From the NCBI GenBank assembly GCA_003427395.1, contig BFEA01000629.1:225885-260887 (forward strand): a stretch of DNA of 35,003 nucleotides, read 5' to 3'. Positions within the stretch are counted from its first letter, which is position 1, and each line of letters starts with the position of its first letter. The DNA is from Chara braunii (lineage: Eukaryota > Streptophyta > Charophyceae > Charales > Characeae). Positions 1 to 8,505 of this stretch are shown piece by piece. Position numbers and translations under genes: made by a program. The notes under the pieces were generated by a model, which had not been told where the DNA came from, searched no databases, and was given only the letters and a program-made list of their open reading frames with translations.

Positions 1-80
<80 letters not shown>
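1..80. repeat. (GA)n microsatellite
   Basis: An uninterrupted GA dinucleotide run fills the first 80 bases and continues off the left edge, so its full length is unknown. It lies upstream of the hAT-derived gene. Such tracts are common in plant promoters and 5' UTRs, but nothing here shows a function. Confidence 0.97.
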
Positions 81-84
<4 letters not shown>

Positions 85-467
85 GCTGTTGCAGCGGAGC
101 GTGGAGTGCAGCAGAGCGGCGGCGTCGACTCCATGAAGGCGGAGAAGCGAAGTGCGCGGCGATGGCTGCGAACCGCCACGCGCGTTCCCGAATGAGGCCG
201 TTGAATTTTTAATTCAACGGCGTTAAAACACGTTTTTACGCGTTTGAACGGCGTTTAAACAAGTTAAACGCGTGGCCCAGCGGTGCGTTTGCAGTGATTA
301 GGCGGGCTCCGCACGGGCTCACGCTGGCGGGGAGGTCTGTGGGGGGTGGTGCACGGGGGACCCAGAGGTGGGCGGCGGTCAAGGAGGGCTAGATTGCATG
401 GGGGGGGCGGGTTGGGGGAAGGGGGACCCTGCGGCAGGCTACGGTTAACGGGTGTTGGGTTGCAGCA
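81..467 (+). other. 5' region of hAT gene, no ORF supported; two hairpins and a possible 3' splice site
   Basis: No convincing coding sequence is visible. An AT-rich patch holds two inverted repeats. At 198-220, CCGTTGAATT and AATTCAACGG flank a 3-nt loop. At 251-271, GCGTTTAA and TTAAACGC flank a 5-nt loop. Between them lie further CGTTTnAA-like words, which could be subterminal transposon sequence or promoter sites. The stretch 300-450 is very G-rich. The sequence ending in TTGCAG at 460-465 just before the ATG at 468 looks like a plant 3' splice site, so a 5'-UTR intron is possible. No donor was identified. Confidence 0.45.
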
Positions 468-843
468 ATGTGGTCGGGGGGCGTCATGATGCTCCGTTGC
501 ACGTTTTGCAACAAAGTTTTCCAAGGGACCCATTTTCAGGGCCACGAGGCAGTTCTCGCAGACAAACTACTGCAAGAACGTCAGGGACAAGGCGTTGTAC
601 GAGATTGCTTGACGGACTCAACAGAAGTTTGAGGCCGATCAGATGGACAGGGTTGCGAGGTATGTAGCGGAGCGCGGACTCGATGTGCCCGACACGGGTG
701 GTGCAAGGGGAGGAGAGGCGGGGCAGCGTCCGGCAGAGGAAGGGGTCAGGGGAGATGGTGGGCATGGTGCGGCAGACCCCACTTTGGGTAGTGGAAGCGG
801 TGAGACGGAGGAGGGCGTGATCCACGTGGATCGCCGGGCGCGT
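468..843 (+). pseudogene. hAT transposase, N-terminal fragment with BED-like zinc finger (broken)
   Basis: This is the 5' part of a hAT-superfamily transposase, the enzyme that would bind element ends and excise and insert DNA in the nucleus. The ATG at 468 opens a frame with a CxxC pair (C-T-F-C, codons 498-509) and the THFQ-type linker typical of BED-like fingers. A one-base shift near 538-546 moves the frame, after which NYCKNVRDKAL, then QKFEADQMDRVARYVAERGL, continue in frame 1. The position where a metal-binding His is expected reads Gln. An in-frame TGA lies at 610-612. A Gly/Glu-rich linker then runs until the retrotransposon cuts in after codon CGT (841-843). The remainder of the protein resumes at 29828 in the same frame once the duplication GCGT/ACGT is collapsed. 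The hAT assignment rests mainly on the downstream fragment. Confidence 0.75.
840..843. repeat. Left target-site duplication of the giant LTR element (GCGT)
   Basis: GCGT directly precedes the 5' LTR start TGTCGG. The matching right copy, ACGT, is at 29824-29827, one mismatch in four. The match is short, but removing one copy together with 844-29823 restores the hAT reading frame, which supports it independently. Confidence 0.75.
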
Positions 844-854
844 TGTCGGCGCGA

Positions 855-872
855 ATACCCTTACAAGGGTAT
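855..872. repeat. Subterminal LTR palindrome
   Basis: ATACCCTT and AAGGGTAT flank the dinucleotide AC, 11 bases inside the LTR terminus. The same perfect 8-bp arms recur in the 3' LTR (14809-14826) and in the solo LTR (25862-25879). The 2-nt centre is AC in both LTRs of the element and, read in LTR sense, also AC in the solo LTR. Conservation within diverged LTRs suggests a role at the DNA ends, for example recognition by integrase, but this is inferred. Confidence 0.8.
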
Positions 873-924
873 CCGCCCTGTTTTATGCAAGTGGCAGAAA
901 ATGATTTTGGTTTAAAGTTTAAGT

Positions 925-2506
925 ATACCGCGCTAGGCACGACTGCGTCTGTGATTTATGTTGGCTGGATGGTTGACTAGAATCAAGAGTGTAAGGGCGC
1001 GCAGACAAAAGGTGCGCGTGATTTCCTCCTTATCCTTGATGACTGAAGGGCCGGCGTGGGCGCCGACCGAATTTTTTTTATTTTTATTTTTTTTAACTAG
1101 GGCTAAGTAGATTGTTGTCTTTTGACAGGTGCACTTACCGGCGACGCGAGCATACGTGCAGAGGCCGACATCGACAACTGGGTGGTTCTGACAGCGACTC
1201 GGTAGGTCGGCGCGTCACGCAATACCCGCGTATATAGGTGTCCGCTAGTACTAGGCTCAACCGTGGATCTAGCACTACTGGTTCAACATCGGACTTTCAT
1301 CAGGGAGGTCTAGGGATCGAGACCGGCCAGCGATGACGTAGGAGTATCGGACCGGCGAGGAGGAGCCTAGGGGTTGAGGGCCCAGCGGGGCTATTCCCAT
1401 TGGGTTGTCATCGACGGTGTCAGAATAGTGCTAGTGCCTTTCTTTTTCTTCATTTGTCATCAGAATACGACCAATAGTTCCTAAACAATTTTTATATTAT
1501 TTTTATTATCATTCTATTGTAACGCCGGATTTTGAGGCCGCAACGGCAGTCGAGGACCTTGAGCGCGCGCCTCCTATGATTGACCTACGGGATTCCGTGT
1601 GTTCGGCGCACCGGCGAAGTTTCTTTACTTGGGCTTTTTTAAAACGTGAACCGAGGAGTTTAACGTGCATGCAAGCCGGTGGGTGATCAGGCCTCGAGGC
1701 AGAAAAAAACTTTATGGCGTGCGCAAAACCGTGGGAGCACTGCCACCAACGTTTTGCGATGAGGGGTCTGATTGTGGAGTATGCCCGCGGGGCTTTTCTC
1801 AGCGTCGGCCCTCTAAGTTCTCATTTGAACATTTGCTGCTATCACAAAGACCTGCATCGGTCCATCTCACCCAGGCCTGCGCTTGGGCACAACAAAGGCG
1901 AAGGAGGCAGAAAGGCACAGAGGGACAGCGAAAGTGCAAGGAGCTAGAAGGGGGGGGCCACACAAGAGTGGGGATCCGCGGATCGGTCGTCGGATCTGCA
2001 GGCAGAAGGGGGCCACGCAAACTCAATAGTAGGATGATCACCCACCTCGTAGCAATCGCCTTCATGCCCAAGCCTCCAATAAGGGAGCCTGCGGGGTCGC
2101 ACCCGCCAGCAGGGGCAACATCTGCAGTAGTGGGTGGGTGGTACCAACCGGGGTCGGCGGGTAGGACTAGGATCGGGCATCCTCGATAGGTCAAGGGGCC
2201 AGCCGGTAGTGTCGGGGCTGAGCCTCTTCGATGGGCCAGCCACTACGGGCCAGCCACTACACCTCGCCTCCGGTCTCCTCTCCCTATGAACGTCGGCATG
2301 TCGGGCGCAGAGCTAGTGATAGCGGTCAGCAGGCAGTACTAAGGGCAAGTGACCGTGAGGCGGAGCGACAGACAGCAAGGGTGGCTGGATAACGCTGCAC
2401 ACCACAGGGCGGGGAGATCACGCAGCGGGCGACGGGCGCAAGGCTGGTGGGACAAGACGGAGGAGTGACGGGCGCTGAAGTGAAGCAGGCAGGGCAGTGG
2501 AATGAA
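925..2506 (+). other. Upstream part of 5' LTR (U3), no supported gene
   Basis: A T-rich tract lies at about 1072-1095. The longest frame is 1665-2189 (174 codons). About 60 residues of it are shared with the 3' LTR in the same frame (15620-15829), where it ends early because CAG (1872-1874) reads TAG (15827-15829). I do not recognise the product, and the frame is not evident in the solo LTR, so it is probably fortuitous. No other structure was found. Confidence 0.5.
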
Positions 2507-2528
2507 CCTGGCGCGAATCTGCGCCAGG
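2507..2528. repeat. GC-rich hairpin upstream of the LTR promoter
   Basis: CCTGGCGC and GCGCCAGG form an 8-bp stem around the loop GAATCT. In the solo LTR the counterpart at 24491-24513 has a C-G pair where this copy has T-A, so pairing is kept. In the 3' LTR an extra 12 bases shift the pairing to 10-bp arms (16451-16460 with 16477-16486). Confidence 0.6.
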
Positions 2529-2952
2529 TGCAGTCGAAAGTTGAGAACAAGTGAGGGGGCTATGGCGCAGCCAAAAACATAGAAGCCCACCGATCTCTAG
2601 CGCAAGGGGGCGGACGAAGGTGTTAGTGAGGTAGGAGGTAGAGAGAAAATGAGCCGCGGGGAGAGTGGGCGAAGTCGGCTATGGCTAGAGTTTGAAAGAC
2701 GATTTCTCGCTCGATTCCCAACGGAATCGGACGAACCAAAGTGATAAGCGGGGCTTTTTGGATACTGCGAGCACGATAGCGGAGTCAGAATAGTGGAAAA
2801 ATTTATAAAACAAGAGTTAGTAGTGAAAGAGGTGCGCCGGGCTATGGCGCGTGAAGAAGGGGAAGAAGGAAGGGAGCGTTAGAATCCCTTGATTCTTGAT
2901 GAAAAATGGCCGAATGGGGGTGCTACCTAGGGGTTTTAAGGGGTGGTGAGTC

Positions 2953-2960
2953 TATATAAG
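2953..2960 (+). promoter_or_regulatory. Probable LTR TATA box (5' LTR)
   Basis: TATATAAG sits in a well-conserved block. The identical word is at 16952-16959 in the 3' LTR, and a TATATA word occupies the equivalent place in the solo LTR (minus strand, about 24196-24218). Transcription would start about 25-35 bases downstream, giving a U3 of about 2.1 kb and an R-U5 of about 5.5 kb. This is an inference from the motif and its conservation. Confidence 0.55.
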
Positions 2961-2989
2961 TGGTTAGATAGGGGAGAGAGTTAGTGGTT

Positions 2990-4970
2990 AGTGGGGTAGG
3001 AGGGAAGCGACCGCGCGGGAGATGACGGAGGCCGGCTGTGACGGGAAGCAGGCAGAACAATTTCTCCCTCGAACCTTAACGAAATCGAGAAAGGAAACGT
3101 GCTGCCTGTGGGTTTTAATGACGGGCGAGGTGGAATTGGTGGTTAGATTCGGACGAGAGTAGGGAGAGTAGGAGTTAGTTGGGAAAAGTGAGTGCGCGCT
3201 GGCTATGGCGGGAGTGAGGGAGAACAAAGGTGAAAATTGCATGCCCCGCCCATTCCCGGACGAAATTTGACGGGTCAAGGAGTTAAATGAGCTTATTTCG
3301 TGACTACGATCTAGCTTATAAGGTAAACTCCTGCTGTTAGAATGCGAGTTTGATGTGTGATGATTGGGAGCTAGTACGAGCTACGCCCAGGGGAGCAGTT
3401 CGTGCTCTGCGAATGAACCTCCGCACGTTTTGGGGGGGAGATTCGTCCTTGGCTCGTATACTCAGGGGTGGGAGACCACGCACAGGGGCTAGCTGAAGGG
3501 AGGGACTGTGCACGTGAGGAGTGGATGGCAGACCGAGTCCGGGCTGGTGCGGCTGCTACGAGACGGTTTCTTTAGCAAGAAGGGTGGGGGCTCGATCCAT
3601 TCCGCCTAGCGATCGAGGCCTATCTGGTGACCATCCCACAGTCCATGACTAATATGAGAAGCGGCATTCGTTACGGGCACAGCGCGGGGACAAGGTACGG
3701 AAGGAATGGGGTCATGGCACGTACCTGTCTCCTTATGAGGACACGTACAAACCGAGATGGTAGCTGGCCTTTAACTGTTGACGGCTGAACGCGTAGGTGA
3801 TAGCAGCAGGTTGTTGGAGTAGCCTCCCGGCTCAATGGGAGGGTAGGAACTGATAGTCAGCGGGGCTCGATTGTGGTATAGGAAAGCCCAGTACTGCATG
3901 TCTGGTGAGCGGGGCAGCGGGTGTGGTGCTAGGAGTTCCTTCTGCTATGCCGGAGGCTCCCCATCCCGAACTCCTTTGTGTTGTGCCACTAAGGAATTGT
4001 TGTTGTGCTCTCTGTTCACGGAGCTCGAGCCTGGTCGGCTACGAGTGGCAGCTGGCACCTCATTGGGGGTCAGACATAGTAAGGGCCGACAGGTCTAGAG
4101 TTCGTGGTAAGGCGGCTGCTGTGCATTGCGCCATACGACTACCCATTGCGGCCAGCTGTTGTAGGCCTACTGTTGCGTCCGTGAGCCGTGTACGGGCTTC
4201 CGCTGAGTGCCACAGTTGATTGTTGTCGTTGCTGCCTGCTGTGGGTTGCTATGGGCAGCTGCATGCGGCAGCGTACTGCTGCCGACTGTTACGGGCCGCT
4301 AGGCGGCGGCTATCAGACAAAGGGGAAGAGTGGGGACTCGGAGAGGTGATCAGATTTCATGAGTAGGGGGTTAGTGCTGCGATTTTTGAGGCCGTCAAGG
4401 GGTCCATTTCAGCAATTTAGCTTTAGAGAATTGACCAAGCTGATACACTTGGCTGCCATTACGGGGCCCTCAAGCGTGTCAAGGTAACAAGGCCCTCTCA
4501 CGTGAGTCTGAGAGCACCTTCCTTGGATCTGATAGTCTAAGACTTCCTCCTTCTATCCTTCTTACTCAAATCTAGTCTTGATCTGAAAGGAAGGCGGCAG
4601 GCGGGATTGCAACCCGTAGGACGACATCAAGACTCTGTGGGGAGTGAACCCACCGATTGCGGGAGCTCTGCTGGAACTCAGGAGGAGTTCAGGAGGCAGG
4701 GAATTGACAGGTAACATTGCTTGTCCCTCTGTAAACCCAATTATAGCCCCTACTTGTATCACCCACTGCATCTCTGACTGAATATATGATGTGCAACCCT
4801 ACTTTTTGGTTTGACTTTAAGGACACTGAACAAGACTAGGCAAAAGATTGTCTGTTGAAGTTCAGTTTTAACTTATTGATTGAATGAAATCAGATTGTTG
4901 AAAGGAATGGCATCTGGGAAAGGCAGGATGGAGAACTGAATTGCCTGAGGGTTTGACTAGGTCAGTAAGG
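2990..4970 (+). other. Post-TATA part of 5' LTR, no supported gene
   Basis: No frame resembles a known protein, and the short frames here are not convincing. The stretch 4085-4320 is enriched in GTTGC/GCTGC words. The solo LTR counterpart (22640-23070) has a much larger array of CAACAGT-type words, so this segment evolves by short repeat expansion. The site 4614-4617 (CCGT) is the empty equivalent of the solo LTR insertion point. Confidence 0.5.
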
Positions 4971-4980
4971 CTGGGAGACC

Positions 4981-5838
4981 CCCATAAGTTTGGGTAAACC
5001 CCAATGCTTTGTTTTATTTTGATTTTGATTAGAGCACCAGATCCTTCTATAAGTTTAGGGGGTTTGATTGCTTTGGAGGATGGGATGTCCCCATAAGTTT
5101 GGGGAGACCCAGTGCTGTGGGTTGCCTAAAGGGTAAGGAAGCTCTATAAGTTTAGGTGTCGTGACTGCTTTGACTTGCGAGGGTTTGATTGCGTTTGACT
5201 TTCGGGAGCTCAGGGCGCTCTATAAGTTTAGGTATCCTGAGTTGCCTTGTTTTCTTTGGGTTTTTTTTGTTTCGGAACGGGGGGACCGAGCTGTTCTGTA
5301 AGTTCAGGTGGCTCCGTCTCTTCCTGCTTTATTCTGAAGAAATAATCTTGGCAAAGAGGCAGACCCTTCTGTAAGTTCAGGGGGTTTGACTCGATGCCAC
5401 ACACATGATGGCTCAGATAGAAATGAATCTGGCAGAAAGTTGGATTCTTTTGTAAGCTAAGGGGATCTGGCTCAAAGCCTCGCACATGCTGGAACCCAAT
5501 GGTTATAATTTGGCTATACTTTACTATTATTTTATTTACGAACGAGTTAATCAAAGTGTTTTATAAGCTTAGGTGGTCTGACTATAGCCGTATCACAACT
5601 TGAAGAAAGTATAACTAAGAATAAAACTGGTGGTAAGCTGGGGCAGACTAAACTTAAGTTAGTTCAGTCATATGCAGCCTTAGAAGATAAAGGGAAGACA
5701 AATATATATAACCTGGATATTTTAAATAGTTCAGGGCGACTAGAATGGTCTAGTCATGTGCCCAAAGAAGAGAGAAGTAGTTGTGTCCTCTGTTGGTGTA
5801 TACTCTTTCGCAAGTTAGGTTCATTCCATAAGTTTGGG
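4981..5838 (+). repeat. Array of ~10 hairpins with conserved ATAAGTTT-type loop (5' LTR)
   Basis: About ten copies of an ATAAGTTT or GTAAGTT word occur every 50-270 bases, near 4984, 5049, 5093, 5146, 5222, 5299, 5372, 5452, 5563 and 5828. The flanks differ between copies but many can pair. Examples are TCCCC/GGGGA at 5088-5105, CCTTCT/AGGGGG at 5043-5062, CCTTCTG/CAGGGGG at 5365-5384 and GATTCTTTT/AAGGGGATC at 5443-5467. Several stems rely on G-T pairs, which act as wobbles in RNA, so the structure probably works in the plus-sense transcript. The copies at 5146, 5222 and 5563 pair weakly. Confidence 0.7.
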
Positions 5839-5878
5839 TGACTTGACCTTATTCCTTATGTAATAAGGGTATAAAGGA

Positions 5879-6070
5879 TTAAGTTATCAAAAGATTATGA
5901 ACTATTGTTTGTCCAGATGAACTTGGGATAGTGAGAGTACTTACCTTTGTGGTTTGGCCTGCATGTGGCTGAGTGAGGATACTACTTGGTCTGAGTTTCA
6001 GTTTGATAGGTAGTTGCTTTAGTCGCTCGCCACGTGCTAGAGCCATAAGAGTTAGTTTCAATTCCTGCAT
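5879..6070 (-). CDS. Antisense 63-codon ORF in LTR, with an internal splice donor
   Basis: This frame starts at an ATG (6070-6068) and runs against the LTR. The product is unrecognised, basic and Leu/Thr-rich, and begins MQELKLTLMALARGERLKQL. The 3' LTR carries the same frame (27167-27358) with only four differences that I can see (L8P, K23R, K42E and none at the ends). The more diverged solo LTR keeps the frame for 57 codons (21108-21281). Within it, codons for Thr-Lys straddle AAAG|GTAAGTAC (donor at 5944/5945), a near-perfect plant 5' splice site present in all three copies. The first ~42 codons may be an exon of an antisense transcript and the rest intron. It could equally be non-coding sequence kept for another reason. 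Confidence 0.35.
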   Translation of the reverse strand: MQELKLTLMALARGERLKQLPIKLKLRPSSILTQPHAGQTTKVSTLTIPSSSGQTIVHNLLIT

Positions 6071-6119
6071 TTTCTGAGCTAAGTTTTTTTTACTTAGATC
6101 AATTCTCGCATTTTCAGGG

Positions 6120-6720
6120 ATCTTTTGTTACACTTGACTTTGTATAAATTTTGGTAAACGACTTTCTCTTCGGGAAGCGCTGCCGAAATTTCTACAGATC
6201 CAATGAGTTAGTCAAATTTTAACTTGTCAAAGTTCAACTTGTTTTTTCGTTATATCTAACTTGGTAAAAATTTAGAAAGTCTCATTTTTTAAAGGGAGTG
6301 ATGCCCAAATTTTTGCTAACTGCAGAGAGTTAGACAAAATTAGACTTTAAGAAGTGAAAGTTACTCTCAAATTCTGAACTTAGCTTTGTATAAATCTTGG
6401 GAGGGCACCTTTCTAAAGGGAGTGCTGCCGAAATTTCTGCAAAACTAAGGAGTTAATAAAATATTGTCTAAGTTGAACTCAAGTTGTCTTTTGAGTTCAT
6501 ATCTGGCTTAGTATAAATCTGGGAAGTCTCATTTTCTAAAGAGAGTGCTGCCCTAATTTTTGCTAATTCAGGGAGTTAGAGAAAATTTGACTTTCCGGAG
6601 TTAGAGATCATTTTTGCTTTCATATTTGGACTTATATAAATTCTGAAAAGACACTTTTCCTACGGGAAGCGCTGCCAAAATTTTCTTAGTTTAGAGGAGA
6701 TAGATTATATTTGGACACGT
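6120..6720 (+). repeat. Tandem repeat, five units of ~122 bp (5' LTR)
   Basis: An anchor word, GTGCTGCC or a close variant, recurs at 6177, 6298, 6422, 6545 and 6669, spacing 121-124 bases. It is followed by AAATTT-rich sequence, GGAGTTAG and then TATAAAT. The units are diverged but collinear. The 3' LTR has five units (27418-28000) and the solo LTR six (20345-21045, minus strand), so copy number changes within the family. Confidence 0.85.
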
Positions 6721-6971
6721 GGCGATTTTGGCGATCCACCCTGAATAGGGGAGATTCTGCCATTAGGTTACCTTTGCTTTGGGCACTTGCTTAGAGATAG
6801 GCTTAGATATAGTTAACTACGATGATTTTGGTAAGATCATGATATGAAGATTGTTCTCCGTGGACTTATAGGTTTATCCTGGGGCATTGACCTATCATGT
6901 GTTACAGGTCCTCTTGATTGTTTGATTCAAGTTTAGGACTAGATTCAGCTTGATCCCTTGAGGATCATCGT

Positions 6972-6990
6972 CTGTTATCACTGATAACAG
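6972..6990. repeat. Perfect 19-nt palindrome in LTR
   Basis: CTGTTATCA and TGATAACAG flank a single C. The 3' LTR keeps it exactly (28257-28275). The solo LTR has a shorter version (about 20067-20083) with TGTTAT and ATAACA arms. It is followed in all copies by a conserved GATTCGTCGG-like word. It may be a protein-binding site or an RNA hairpin. Confidence 0.7.
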
Positions 6991-7546
6991 GTCGGTTGCC
7001 GATTCGTCGGTTTACGATTCAACTCCAATTCACTCTTGCCACTCAACCTAAAGGCTTTAGCCCTGTGGTTTATTTGTTTTGTTGTGTTCTTACCCGGACT
7101 TTATTGAATGGTCATTTAACAAAGATACTGAGTATTTTTATTGTGGGGAGGTTGCGCTGAGATTGAGGTCTGAATGGCTAAAGCAAGGGGTATGAGTACA
7201 GAGAATGGATGAAGTTAACCCCGTATAGTGCATGGACTTTCTGGTTGAATCTTTGATGTGATTGCATGTATGCTTGGTGATTCGGACTTGGGATTTGACT
7301 GTCTGCGCTCACATACATATATATATCGCTGAGAGGAGTCTCACTGTGATTGTGAAAAGTGATTGTCTTATATTAATAACCCTCTCTATATATGTGTATA
7401 TACATGACTTAAGTGTTTCGTGCGGCCACTTGTGACCACGCGTGAGGGTTAAACAGATTATGTGTTTGAGAGAAAAGGGAGATCCCCTTTTATCCTTTGC
7501 TTCTTAAAGATTTTATTGTTGGACGTTGTAGTCCGTGGCAGCCGTC

Positions 7547-7567
7547 AAAGTCAAACCCCTTGACTTT
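7547..7567. repeat. Hairpin in LTR, AAAGTCAA arms
   Basis: AAAGTCAA and TTGACTTT flank the loop ACCCC. The block is retained in the 3' LTR (from about 28831). It lies within a stretch unusually well conserved between the two LTRs. Confidence 0.55.
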
Positions 7568-7864
7568 CGCCCATGACCTGGAGTGAGACTCATCCCCAGG
7601 GCCGCAGGAAACGACTGCCACCACAAGTATGAACCTGTGTACCACCCACTGTGCACAGAGTGCAGAAGAGGGTGTGTGGTCTTCATCCGCGCATGGCGGT
7701 TGTCCAGCGTCGAGAGATTAACCCTCAAGGCGCGTGTCAGCCGACACTTGAGTGTCGAATGCGACCGTCGAGATTAACGAGGACCGCATGAGTATGAGTA
7801 CTACATAGTACGTCACCATTGCGACTGCTTGTGTACGCTTGCATTGCTAGTTGATATGAGATAG

Positions 7865-7880
7865 CCGTGCGTCCGCACGG
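7865..7880. repeat. GC-rich hairpin followed by T-run
   Basis: CCGTGCG and CGCACGG flank the 2-nt loop TC, followed by TTTT. In the 3' LTR the corresponding segment with GCGTCCGCGCGG is present three times in whole or part (29033-29260). Confidence 0.55.
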
Positions 7881-7994
7881 TTTTATACTAAGTCTCACGC
7901 GTGACGCCTATCCAAATTCCGTATCGTAAAGTTATGAGATGACTACTGAGGGGCTAGGAGCGTTGTCGCGTTGTTTGTGTCGTGTCGTTTCGTA

Positions 7995-8013
7995 TGTGTG
8001 TGTGTGTGTGTGT
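7995..8013. repeat. (TG)n microsatellite in LTR
   Basis: A short TG run. It is shared with the 3' LTR (about 29334-29352, interrupted) and, as (AC)n, with the solo LTR (19024-19040), so it predates the split of the subfamilies. Confidence 0.85.
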
Positions 8014-8290
8014 TTTATTTTTGTGTTCGTAAAGTGGTGTGTGCGTGGTGTGTAGGAAGCATCCTAGTCGACCGACGACGAGTCGCGCTTGGGACCTCAG
8101 CCCCCCAAGATGTCGGTTCGCGTGCGGGTTCGATAGGCGTATTACCACGCGTTCTCCCTATGCTACAGCGAACGAGAAATGCCCTCGGTTGGTCCACCTC
8201 TGCGATTGCAACTGATTAACTTTCGTACTGTGGACTGGTAGCTCGGCGGGGATACGCCCACCGAAGGGAGGTGACAACTCTCGTAAGGTG

Positions 8291-8299
8291 GAGGTAAGT
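8291..8299 (+). promoter_or_regulatory. Conserved 5' splice site in U5
   Basis: GAG|GTAAGT is a strong donor consensus about 190 bases before the LTR end. The same GTAAGTCGTG is kept in the 3' LTR (donor at 29632) and in the solo LTR (minus strand, 18741-18736). It could be joined to the acceptor at 11717-11718 just before gag, removing the primer-binding site and the upstream ORF. The splice event is inferred. Confidence 0.4.
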
Positions 8300-8487
8300 C
8301 GTGCCCCTCGTCGGCCCTATCCTGTCGTAGGGGCTCGCGAGAGGTATGGCTGGCGCACTCGACCGGAGCAGCTTTGTGGAAGCTCCATGTATATTTGCGA
8401 CGAAGGATTTAGACCAACTCCTGCGTGACGCGGTTGGGAAGGTCCCGCGCTGCCCTGGTGCGGTGTCAGACCGATGCGCCCGACAGG

Positions 8488-8505
8488 TGGCGCCGTTGCC
8501 GGGGA
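8488..8505 (+). promoter_or_regulatory. Primer-binding site, tRNA-Asp type
   Basis: TGGCGCCGTTGCCGGGGA lies two bases after the 5' LTR and is complementary to the 3' end of plant tRNA-Asp including CCA, with no mismatch over 18 nt as I know that tRNA. Reverse transcription would start here. Athila-type Ty3 elements use the same primer. This site fixes the element's orientation and its LTR boundary. Confidence 0.93.

Larger units (their letters stand above)
844..8485 (+). repeat. 5' LTR (7,642 bp)
   Basis: It starts TGTCGGCGCG and ends GCGCCCGACA, so it has TG/CA ends within a short inverted repeat. It is collinear with 14798-18550 plus 25895-29823 and, in reverse complement, with parts of the solo LTR 18551-25890. 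In order it contains a subterminal palindrome, an ORF-poor upstream part, a TATA box near 2953, a hairpin array (4981-5838), an antisense ORF (5879-6070), a 122-bp tandem repeat (6120-6720), palindromes, a GT microsatellite and a splice donor near the 3' end. At 7.6 kb it is longer than the internal region it flanks, which is very unusual for plant LTR elements. Confidence 0.93.

Noticed and set aside
1665-2189. 174-codon ORF in the U3 part of the 5' LTR
   Set aside because: Only about a third of it is shared with the 3' LTR frame, it is not evident in the solo LTR, and the composition is not convincing. Noted as part of the LTR only.
844-8485. A 7.6-kb DNA transposon with TGTCGG/CCGACA inverted termini
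   Set aside because: The short inverted ends first suggested a TIR element. The tRNA-Asp primer site two bases downstream, the gag frame and the second direct copy show it is an LTR.
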